Shown: piece by piece, positions 16,344-23,257 of the stretch
Position numbering within the stretch: position 1 is the stretch's first letter
Layout of the letters: every line of letters begins with the position of its first letter
Origin: Acutalibacter sp. 1XD8-33
GTDB lineage: Bacteria; Bacillota; Clostridia; Oscillospirales; Acutalibacteraceae
NCBI RefSeq assembly: GCF_003612555.1
Contig: NZ_RAZF01000026.1
Span: 1-42,527, forward strand
Direction of reading: 5' to 3'
Length of the DNA: 42,527 bases
The notes under the pieces: model-generated
Database searches by the model: none
What the model was told of the DNA's origin: nothing
The model's input: the letters and a program-made list of their open reading frames with translations, nothing else
Translations under genes and position numbers: made by a program

Positions 16344-16667
16344 ATGTATGAAATCCAAAAGGACCAAACAAGCCCCGTGAATTTCTTTGCGGGCGACTTT
16401 CCCGTTGTAACGGAAGCCGGGGACGTGAAGAGCGGCGCAACCGTCCGCAAATATGCCCCCGTTATTAAGACCGCAGACGGAATCAGCGAAGCCACGGCAG
16501 ACGGGCTGGCTGATTTGTACGGTATTGCGGCAGACGACAGCACCGACGGCGGCGTTGTGTGTTGTCTGACAGGCGAATTTTTCGCCGACGCGTTGCCGTT
16601 GCAAGACGGCGTAACCGTCGAAGCCCTGAAACCCGCTTTCCGCAAGCTGGGAATCTTTTTGAAGTGA
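16344..16667 (+). CDS. Head decoration protein D
   Basis: A 107-residue protein with a GGAGG site, length and position typical of lambda gpD. It is small and beta-rich, with VRKYAPVIKTADGI and a final FRKLGIFLK strand. gpD trimers cap the expanded capsid and resist internal DNA pressure. The longer frame starting at 16143 lies inside the scaffold region and is not a better start. Confidence 0.85.
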   Translation: MYEIQKDQTSPVNFFAGDFPVVTEAGDVKSGATVRKYAPVIKTADGISEATADGLADLYGIAADDSTDGGVVCCLTGEFFADALPLQDGVTVEALKPAFRKLGIFLK

Positions 16668-16682
16668 TAGGAGGAAAAGAAA

Positions 16683-17741
16683 ATGGCTATCGAAACAAGC
16701 ATTTATACTCCCCGCACAATGGGGAAAATTGTGGAGCGTATGCCCCCCGTGCATACGTTTTTCCGCGACACCTTTTTCAAGAACCGCCAGACGTTCGTGA
16801 CAAAGAGCGTTGACGTGGATTTCAGGAAAGGAAACCGCGCCCTTGCCCCGTTCGTTCACCCGAAAATCGGCGGCAGGACGGTTCCGAACAATGGGTATCA
16901 GACAAAGAGCTATACCCCGCCCATGCTTGCCCCGAACAAGGTTACGACCGTTGACGATCTGCTGGAGAGGGCCGCGGGCGAAAACCCGTATAGCGGCAGA
17001 ACCCCCGCGGAACGGGCCGTTGAAAAGCTGGCGCGTGATTTCCGCGAACTGGACGAAATGAACGTACGCCGGGAAGAGTGGATGGCGGCGACCGCCCTTT
17101 TCACGGGGCAGATTCCCATTATCGGCGAGGGGCTGAACGAAGTGATCGACTTTGATTTCAGCAATACCGAAACCGTCGTGACCGACGCGCTGAAATGGTC
17201 CGCCGACACGTCCGACCCGCTGGCCGACATTGAGCGGTGGCACGAAACCGTGCAGAAAAACGGTTTCATTAACTGCAACGTCTGCATTATGGCGAAAGAC
17301 GTTGCAAACGCGTTCGTCAAACACCCGAAAGTCAAGGACGTTTTGGACGTGCGGGCGTATGATCTGGCAGTTATCAAGCCCCGCCAGCTTCCGAACGGCG
17401 TAACCTACATCGGGACCATTCACAAGCTGGGGCTGGATATTTACCAGTATAACGAATGGTTCCTTGACGACTGGACAGACCCCGCCGCGCCGCAGGACAA
17501 ACCGCTGGTTCCCGACGGTGCGCTGGCCTTGCTTTCCACTGAAGCGGACTATTCCATTTACTACGGCGCAATTACCATGATTCCCGAAGAGGGCAAGGGC
17601 TTTGCGACTGTGGAGGGCGACAGAGTGCCGCAGACATGGGTGGAGCGTCGGCCTGACCGCCGTTTCCTGCAACTGAACAGCCGCCCGCTGACCGTGCCGC
17701 ATGAGGTCAATAGCTGGTTCGTTGCAAAGGGCCTTGTATGA
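16683..17741 (+). CDS. Major capsid protein, lambda gpE family
   Basis: A 352-residue protein with a GGAGG site. HK97-fold gpE marks are the N-terminal MPPVHTFFRDTFFKN, the VDVDFRKGNRALAPFV strand, and the late YYGAITMIPEEG and PQTWVERRPDRRF segments. It forms the capsid lattice together with decoration protein D encoded just upstream. A 515-codon open frame on the opposite strand is a codon-bias shadow. Confidence 0.93.
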   Translation: MAIETSIYTPRTMGKIVERMPPVHTFFRDTFFKNRQTFVTKSVDVDFRKGNRALAPFVHPKIGGRTVPNNGYQTKSYTPPMLAPNKVTTVDDLLERAAGENPYSGRTPAERAVEKLARDFRELDEMNVRREEWMAATALFTGQIPIIGEGLNEVIDFDFSNTETVVTDALKWSADTSDPLADIERWHETVQKNGFINCNVCIMAKDVANAFVKHPKVKDVLDVRAYDLAVIKPRQLPNGVTYIGTIHKLGLDIYQYNEWFLDDWTDPAAPQDKPLVPDGALALLSTEADYSIYYGAITMIPEEGKGFATVEGDRVPQTWVERRPDRRFLQLNSRPLTVPHEVNSWFVAKGLV

Positions 17742-18076
17742 ACTTCAAAGCGCAAGTCGAGCGGGATTTGACGGCGGTATTCCACAACAGCACCGAACAC
17801 GCCGACGTGATCGAATTTTGGATTTCAGGGACCCGCTATAAAGGCCCTGTCATTATTGACGATGGCGGCGCACAGGACAGGAAAAAGCCGTCTACGGACC
17901 ATGTAGACGGCTTGGTTCTTGTCGATCTTGTCATGTACGTTCCCCTTTCCCTGCTGAAACGAACCCCGAAAAAAGGTGAACCCGTGGAGATCGGCGACGA
18001 CCTTTACACGATTACAAAGGTTCACCCGGAAGCTGGGGAAATTGTGCTTTACTTGGAGGGGTTGACGGAAGAATGA
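17738..18076 (+). CDS. Head-tail connector protein
   Basis: A 112-residue protein overlapping the capsid stop (ATGA). It is beta-rich (EFWISGTRYKGPVIID, GEPVEIGDDLYTITKV), in the position of lambda FII/gp10-like connectors. A perfect 10-bp inverted repeat (17886-17912) lies in the coding sequence. The exact family is not certain. Confidence 0.7.
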   Translation: MNFKAQVERDLTAVFHNSTEHADVIEFWISGTRYKGPVIIDDGGAQDRKKPSTDHVDGLVLVDLVMYVPLSLLKRTPKKGEPVEIGDDLYTITKVHPEAGEIVLYLEGLTEE

Positions 18077-18633
18077 TTGAGATTACAAACGAACAGATCG
18101 AGCGGGTCAATTTGCTTTTGGGCGATTTGCACGGTGCGCCGAACCGGGTTCTTTTCAATGTGATAAACCGTGCGCTGGGTACGGTGCGATCGCAATCGGG
18201 AAAAGAAATCCGGCAGACGTACAACATCAAGCAAGGGGACATTACCGCGAATCAAAACATGAAGATGAAGCGGGCGACCGCGGGCGACTTGGTGGGTTCA
18301 ATCGAGTTTGCCGGGACGGTCATTCCGCTAAAACGATTCAAGGTTTCCCCGTCGGCCCCGGCGCAAAAGACGGTTTCCGTTTCGGTGCTGAAAGCAGAGG
18401 GCGGAAAGCGGCTGGAACACGCTTTCGTCGCTAATTTGGGAAAGTACGGTGTGGGCGTATTTGAACGAATGACGCGGCGGCGCGATTCCTCCGAACAGCT
18501 TTTCGGGCCGTCAACCGCGCACATGATGGCAAACGAAAACGTGCTTGACAAGGTGGAGGAAGCGGCACAAGACACCATCGACAAGCGCGTTGAGCATGAA
18601 ATAACCCGCATTCTGAACGGGTACGGGAGGTAG
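18073..18633 (+). CDS. Minor tail protein Z-like (tail completion)
   Basis: A 186-residue protein overlapping its neighbour by ATGA. The NRVLFNVINRALGTVRSQSG segment and the final TIDKRVEHEITRIL helix match the lambda gpZ/HK97 gp10-like pattern. Such proteins help finish the tail tip facing the head and position DNA. Order in the operon (after connector, before sheath) agrees. Confidence 0.75.
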   Translation: MIEITNEQIERVNLLLGDLHGAPNRVLFNVINRALGTVRSQSGKEIRQTYNIKQGDITANQNMKMKRATAGDLVGSIEFAGTVIPLKRFKVSPSAPAQKTVSVSVLKAEGGKRLEHAFVANLGKYGVGVFERMTRRRDSSEQLFGPSTAHMMANENVLDKVEEAAQDTIDKRVEHEITRILNGYGR

Positions 18634-18634
18634 T

Positions 18635-19123
18635 ATGACACCTTTGGATTTACTGGACGCAATGAAAGCGTTCATCGAAAAGGAAACAAAAGACCTGATT
18701 TTGCCCGTTCGGGTAGACAGGAAGAGCGGAGAACACAAGGAACGCCCGCCGGAAGTCTATACAATGCGGTTGCCTGACAAGGGCGCGGAAACAAAGCGGA
18801 TTCCCTATGTTCTTTTGCAGTACATCAAGAGCAACGACACGCAGGAGCCGGGGGAACACCCCGAAAGCCTTTGCATGGTGCGAATCGTTGCCGCGACGTA
18901 TTCAGAGGACGCGGAAGAGGGCGCACGGTGCGTTCTAAATCTGCTGACCCGAATTAAAATTGCTTTCATGCGCGACGGTATGATTGCAGATCGGTATATT
19001 TTGCGCCCGCCCCTTGAAACGATTGTTTACCCGGACAGCACGCGCCCGTATTACTTGGGCGAAATGATGACTAATTGGAGTATGCCAATTATAGAAAGCG
19101 AGGTTCAAAGGATATGGCAATAG
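18635..19123 (+). CDS. Tail terminator/completion-like protein
   Basis: A 162-residue alpha/beta protein (LDAMKAFIEKETKDL, IPYVLLQYIKSNDT, VRIVAATYSED) in the place where contractile phages carry the tail terminator. The last residues (MTNWSMPIIESEVQRIWQ) form the strand and tail expected of a ring-forming protein. Assigned by position and secondary structure only. Confidence 0.6.
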   Translation: MTPLDLLDAMKAFIEKETKDLILPVRVDRKSGEHKERPPEVYTMRLPDKGAETKRIPYVLLQYIKSNDTQEPGEHPESLCMVRIVAATYSEDAEEGARCVLNLLTRIKIAFMRDGMIADRYILRPPLETIVYPDSTRPYYLGEMMTNWSMPIIESEVQRIWQ

Positions 19124-19800
19124 AGTTTAAGCCCAGCATGAAGAAAGACGAATTGCTGGAAATCGCCGTTTTGAACGGAATTGCCGCCGACGACAGCATG
19201 ACAAGAGCGCAGATCATGGACGCGCTGAAAGCGGCGGGAGCGGCACAAACCGCAGAACAGCCCGAAAGCGGCCCGCAGAGTGGCGCAGAGGACGGCGGAA
19301 CGTCCGGGCAGGGTAACGACACCCCCGGCGGAGAAAACGCCGTACAGAGCGGCACAGAGGGCCAGCAGGACGCGCCCGGCGGCGGAGCGGGAGAGAACGA
19401 AAACGGCGGCGACGGGGCGGGCGACGGAGAGGCCCCCACAGACGGCCCGCAGAGCGGCACAGAGGACAGCGACGGAGCCGGGGAGGATAACAACACCACC
19501 CAGCCGGAAAAGCCCTTAGAGGGCAAGCAGGAAGCCCCGCAGGGGTATAACCTGTTTGTTTACGCTGGGCCGTCGCTTCCCCGCGGACGGCTGAAAGAAA
19601 ATACCGTGTTCCGCGGGACGTTCGAGGACGTGAAAAATTACCTTTCCGACGCGCTGGAAGATTACCCGCAGATCGAAAAACTGATTGTTCCGGCGGACAA
19701 GCTGGCGGCATTTTCCGTCAAGGTGAAAACCCCCGGAAATATCGCCCACAAGCATTACGGCGACATTGTTTCGGCAATGCGCGGAAATAAGGAGGTTTAA
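19114..19800 (+). CDS. Low-complexity virion protein with LEM/HeH-like start
   Basis: A 228-residue protein from ATG 19114 (a TTG at 19075 is in frame but deep inside the previous gene). Residues 5-45 resemble a HeH/LEM helix-extension-helix (MKKDELLEIAVLNGIAADD). About 100 residues of Gly/Glu/Gln/Thr-rich imperfect repeats (GPQSGAEDGG-type) follow, then a folded C-terminal domain. The linker is highly acidic and probably disordered. It sits between terminator-like and sheath genes and could be a tail or connector accessory. Confidence 0.62.
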   Translation: MAIEFKPSMKKDELLEIAVLNGIAADDSMTRAQIMDALKAAGAAQTAEQPESGPQSGAEDGGTSGQGNDTPGGENAVQSGTEGQQDAPGGGAGENENGGDGAGDGEAPTDGPQSGTEDSDGAGEDNNTTQPEKPLEGKQEAPQGYNLFVYAGPSLPRGRLKENTVFRGTFEDVKNYLSDALEDYPQIEKLIVPADKLAAFSVKVKTPGNIAHKHYGDIVSAMRGNKEV

Positions 19801-19802
19801 TC

Positions 19803-21260
19803 ATGCCTAACTATTATCACGGTGTATCGACAAGACAGGTTGACACGTCGCTTTCGACCCCTGTTACGGCTGATTGCGGCGTTGCTTTTGTGGTGGGAGC
19901 GGCCCCGGTTCATACCGTCGGCGGCCCCGTCAATGAGCCTGTCATGGTTCAGAATTACGCGGAAGCGGTTTCCGCTTTGGGGTATAGCGACGATTGGGAG
20001 AAATACCCGCTTTGCGAAATGATCTATTCGCAATTCAAGCTTTATAGCGTTTCCCCCGTCGTGTTCGTCAATATCCTTGACCCCGCAAAGCACAAAAAGG
20101 CGGTAGAGGAAAAGAACTATCCGATCAGCGACAGCAAGGTTCTTTTGCCCCTTGAAGCCCTGAAAGAAACCGTGCGCGTAAAGAACAACGGCGCGGCAGA
20201 GGGGCAAAGCCGGTATTACGCCGCTGGGACAGATTACGACCTGTTCTATGAGGGCGAAAGCCTGATTCTTGAAGTGCTGGAGGACGGAGCGATTCCCGCA
20301 AGCACGGGCGAACTGACAATTTCGTTTGACGCGGTGGACCCCGCCGCGATTACGGAAAATGAAATCATCGGCGGCTTTGACACGAACACGAAAAAGAGTT
20401 CGGGCCTTGAACTGTACGATTCCATTTTCCCGAAATATGGGATTGTCGCCGATTTGGTGCTTTGCCCCGGCTGGTCCCATAAATCCACGGTTGCGGCGGT
20501 CATGGTTGCAAAGGCCGCGTCGATCAACGGCGTGTTCGAGGGAAAAGCCCTGATTGACGTTGACACGGCGGAAGCGACCCATTATGCAGACGTTCCCGCG
20601 TGGAAGAAAGCACAGAACATCAACAACAAAGGGCAGATTCTTTGCTGGCCTATGGTGAAGCTGGGCGACAGGTTTTTTCATCTTTCCGTACAGATGGCGG
20701 GCCGCATGGGGCAGACCGATTCGGACAACGGCGGTTGTCCGGCGGAAAGCCCGTCGAATAAGCTTTTGCAGATCGACAGCGCGGTTCTTGCAGACGGAAC
20801 GGAAATTCTGCTTGACTTGCAGAACGCAAACTACCTGAACAGCAACGGCATTGTTACCGCGTTGAACTTCATCGGCGGCTATGTGCTTTGGGGCAACGAA
20901 ACCGCCTGTTATCCGGCTGACACCGACGTGAAGAACTATTTCACGTGCGTTTCCCGTATGTTCGGCTGGGTTGCAAATTCCCTGATTCTGACCTATTGGA
21001 GCAAGGTTGACAAGAAAATGACCCGTCGGCTGATCGACAGCATTGTTGATTCGGTCAATATTTGGCTGAACGGCCTTGTCAATGAAGAGAAGCTGCTGGG
21101 TGGGCGCGTCGAGTTCAGAGAGGACGAAAACAGCACGGTTGCGCTTATGGCGGGCAAGGCCGTTTTCCATATCTTCATGACCCCGCCCAGCCCTATGAAA
21201 GAATGCGAATTTGTGCTTGAATACGACGTGGACTATGTTTCCGCGGCGTTGACGGCGTAA
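19803..21260 (+). CDS. Contractile tail sheath protein
   Basis: A 485-residue protein. The start YYHGVSTRQVDTSLSTPV and the late ADTDVKNYFTCVSRMFGWVA and IVDSVNIWLNGLV segments are typical of P2 FI-like sheath proteins. The sheath surrounds the tube and contracts to drive it through the cell envelope, which defines this as a myovirus-type tail. A long opposite-strand open frame here is a shadow. Confidence 0.93.
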   Translation: MPNYYHGVSTRQVDTSLSTPVTADCGVAFVVGAAPVHTVGGPVNEPVMVQNYAEAVSALGYSDDWEKYPLCEMIYSQFKLYSVSPVVFVNILDPAKHKKAVEEKNYPISDSKVLLPLEALKETVRVKNNGAAEGQSRYYAAGTDYDLFYEGESLILEVLEDGAIPASTGELTISFDAVDPAAITENEIIGGFDTNTKKSSGLELYDSIFPKYGIVADLVLCPGWSHKSTVAAVMVAKAASINGVFEGKALIDVDTAEATHYADVPAWKKAQNINNKGQILCWPMVKLGDRFFHLSVQMAGRMGQTDSDNGGCPAESPSNKLLQIDSAVLADGTEILLDLQNANYLNSNGIVTALNFIGGYVLWGNETACYPADTDVKNYFTCVSRMFGWVANSLILTYWSKVDKKMTRRLIDSIVDSVNIWLNGLVNEEKLLGGRVEFREDENSTVALMAGKAVFHIFMTPPSPMKECEFVLEYDVDYVSAALTA

Positions 21261-21273
21261 GGAGGAAGCAACA

Positions 21274-21789
21274 ATGAGAGCAGATATAGGCATTAACAGT
21301 TTTGCCGTATATGAGGACGCAACCGAATTTTACGGCATGGCGGAAGTGACGCTTCCCGAAGTTTCGCAGATTGCGGAAGAGGTCAAGGGCGCGGGCATTT
21401 CCGGCGCATTCAACGGCGCGTTCACAGGTCAAATTGAATCCATGACGCTGACGCTGAATTTCCGCACAGTGACCCCGTATGCAATCAAGCTGAACGAACC
21501 GCGTAACCACCAGCTTGATCTCCGCGCGTCCCAGCAGTATTGGGACAATGTAGCGGGAAAACACGTGCAACAGGCAGTAAAACACGTCCTGATGGTAACG
21601 CCGACGAAGTTTGCCCCCGGCAAGCTTGCCCCCGCCGCGTCCGCGGAAGCGTCCGGGGAGTATGCGGCAACCTATTTCGCCACGTACATCAACGGGGAAA
21701 AGGTCATGGAAATCGACATTCTGAATTTCATTTACTTTATCAACGGCGTTGACTACTTGGCGGAAGTACGAAAGGCGTTGGGCAAGTAA
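21274..21789 (+). CDS. Tail tube protein (P2 FII-like)
   Basis: A 171-residue protein with a GGAGG site. The N-terminal EFYGMAEVTLPEVSQIAEEV and the AFTGQIESMTLTLNFR strand are typical of the P2 FII major tail tube family, at the expected length. It forms the inner tube that carries DNA. A strong hairpin overlaps its stop codon. Confidence 0.92.
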   Translation: MRADIGINSFAVYEDATEFYGMAEVTLPEVSQIAEEVKGAGISGAFNGAFTGQIESMTLTLNFRTVTPYAIKLNEPRNHQLDLRASQQYWDNVAGKHVQQAVKHVLMVTPTKFAPGKLAPAASAEASGEYAATYFATYINGEKVMEIDILNFIYFINGVDYLAEVRKALGK

Positions 21790-21818
21790 GCCCGGCAGGG
21801 ATTTTCCCGCCGGGCTTT
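21789..21818 (+). terminator. Hairpin after the tail tube gene, attenuating terminator
   Basis: AGCCCGGC / GCCGGGCT pair perfectly, with an inner GGGA/TCCC extension. A short T-containing tail (TTCC) follows. The weak T run suggests partial termination, which would lower expression of the chaperone and later genes relative to sheath and tube. Confidence 0.6.
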
Positions 21819-21874
21819 CCTATGCCCTTTTTATGTATCTGAAAATATGAAATTTTGAATCGGAGGAAAAGACG

Positions 21875-22285
21875 ATGAGCGACAAGGTAACAAATATAGC
21901 CGAAATCGGCGCAGAGCAGGCCACAGGAGCGGCGGAAGCCGCCACCCCTACATCTACCACGGAAGCGGCGGGAAAGGCCACAGGGGGTGACGTGGGCGTT
22001 TATACGCACAAGTTCAAGCGTCCCTTTGAGTACAGCGGCGCGACCTACACCGAATTGACGTTCAATTTCGAGCGGTTGACCGGGCGGGACATGGTGGCCA
22101 TTGAAACCGAAATGCAGATGAACAACGAATACGCCCTTTCGCCCGAAATCTCCCGCAACTTCCAGAGCAAGCTGGCGGCGCGGGCCGCGGGTATCGGAAG
22201 CGACGTGCTGGACGCTATGCCGTTGCCCGAATTTAACCGCATTACCAATGCGGCGCGGGATTTTTTACTGTCTACGGGCTATTAA
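21875..22285 (+). CDS. Tail assembly chaperone E
   Basis: A 136-residue protein with a GGAGG site. After an Ala/Thr-rich leader, the segment HKFKRPFEYSGATYTELTF and FERLTGRDMVAIETEM matches P2 gpE-family chaperones. Near its end lies T TTT TTA, a classic -1 slippery heptamer. This makes it the upstream half of the conserved E/E' pair that helps wrap the tape measure during tube assembly. Confidence 0.88.
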   Translation: MSDKVTNIAEIGAEQATGAAEAATPTSTTEAAGKATGGDVGVYTHKFKRPFEYSGATYTELTFNFERLTGRDMVAIETEMQMNNEYALSPEISRNFQSKLAARAAGIGSDVLDAMPLPEFNRITNAARDFLLSTGY

Positions 22286-22464
22286 AAAGCCCGGCCCGCT
22301 GGTGGCGGCGGGAATGTTACCGCCTTGCACGGGCGACGAACACGCCGATTCCGTTTTGGTTAGATATGACCCCGGCGGAAATTATGACGTGGATTCGTGA
22401 CATAAACGCCGCCGCCGCGGAGGACAGAGAACGCGCAAGGAAAGAACAGGCGCAAAGGGGGTAG
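22261..22464 (+). CDS. E' extension made by -1 ribosomal frameshift
   Basis: The slippery sequence T TTT TTA (22261-22267) is correctly phased with the E codons TTT TTA. The -1 frame stays open to a TAG at 22462-22464 and encodes a Trp-rich segment ending in IPFWLDMTPAEIMTWIRDIN and a charged helix, as expected of E'. It has no own start with a good ribosome site. The E+E' fusion would be about 196 residues. The efficiency of shifting is not known. Confidence 0.8.
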   Translation, partial: FFTVYGLLKSPARWWRRECYRLARATNTPIPFWLDMTPAEIMTWIRDINAAAAEDRERARKEQAQRG

Positions 22465-22469
22465 GAACC

Positions 22470-22498
22470 TTGACAACCTACACGCATAAGCCTATAAT
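22470..22498 (+). promoter_or_regulatory. Consensus sigma-70/sigma-A promoter of a moron gene
   Basis: TTGACA at 22470-22475, a 17-bp spacer and TATAAT at 22493-22498 are a perfect consensus. It starts six bases after the E' stop, so it is independent of the late operon and should be active in a lysogen. Confidence 0.9.
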
Positions 22499-22573
22499 AG
22501 AGTTAAGAATATGTTAAAGATAAGAATATATCGCACCTTTAGCATATCAAAACTTCAAGGAGGTTTGTTGCGT

Positions 22574-23179
22574 ATGGGGCTTTTCTCAAAACTGTTTTCC
22601 CAAAAACAGCCAGATTCACGCCAAACGCAGGAACAAAGAGCGATTCCGCCTAAAATGACACATTGGGCAGGCTTAAACGAAGAGGACGCATTTGAAGATC
22701 AGTACGGGGCGAAAATCGACCGTCTGCAAGAAAAAATCGATGACGCAACGTGGGTGGAAAGTGACAACCCCGCCGATCAGATCAAGGCGTATGAAAAAGC
22801 CCTTGAACTATGCGATCAACTGGAAGATTTTTGCGCTGAATGCGGCCCGTATGGAAGTACCTATTTTCTGAATCATTGCGCAGGCATAAAGCCGCGCATT
22901 GAAGCGGCATACAGGACCTACATGGAACGTGACTATCCACAGCAAAAAGCGGAATGGGACAAGGAACAGGCAAAGAAAAAGGCGTTTGCGGCAAAGAAGC
23001 GTAAGATTCTTAAATTCGCAAGTGAACATGACGGCGTAATGCGAAAAGAAATCTACGCCTTATTTGCTGAGGAAGAGCAAGCAGAGGTTCTAAAGGCCCT
23101 AAACGCGCTTATTCAGGACGGCAAAATGACAAAGCAGATGGACGGAAAACGTCTGTTATTCTATGGCGCAAAAAAATAA
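22574..23179 (+). CDS. Moron cargo protein with C-terminal winged-helix-like segment
   Basis: A 201-residue protein between E' and tape measure, with its own consensus promoter and terminator. ATG 22574 (AAGGAGG site 13 bases upstream) is preferred over an ATG at 22511. The N-terminus is basic and hydrophobic (MGLFSKLFSQK), possibly membrane-touching. The middle holds LEDFCAECGPYGSTYFLNHC helices like a TPR-type repeat. The C-terminus (about 150-200) looks like a winged helix (MRKEIYALFAEEEQAEVLKA). No family is recognised. Placement is that of a lysogenic conversion or exclusion gene. Confidence 0.8.
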   Translation: MGLFSKLFSQKQPDSRQTQEQRAIPPKMTHWAGLNEEDAFEDQYGAKIDRLQEKIDDATWVESDNPADQIKAYEKALELCDQLEDFCAECGPYGSTYFLNHCAGIKPRIEAAYRTYMERDYPQQKAEWDKEQAKKKAFAAKKRKILKFASEHDGVMRKEIYALFAEEEQAEVLKALNALIQDGKMTKQMDGKRLLFYGAKK

Positions 23180-23197
23180 AACGGCCTAATCGTATGG

Positions 23198-23232
23198 GGC
23201 AACCAGCCGGGATTCCGGGTGGTTGCCTTTTT
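23198..23232 (+). terminator. Intrinsic terminator of the moron
   Basis: GGCAACCA / TGGTTGCC form an 8-bp stem with an inner CCGG/CCGG pairing, followed by TTTTT. It lies 18 bases after the moron stop and closes the promoter-gene-terminator cassette before the tape measure gene. Confidence 0.9.
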
Positions 23233-23257
23233 CATGCCATAAAAAGGGGGTGAAAAT

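Noticed and set aside
16155-17702. 515-codon open frame on the minus strand
   Set aside because: It is fully antisense to the scaffold, decoration and major capsid genes, lacks a ribosome site and has Arg/His/Gln-rich composition typical of codon-bias shadows.
19797-21293. 498-codon open frame on the minus strand
   Set aside because: It mirrors the sheath gene almost exactly and has no start signal; a codon-bias shadow.
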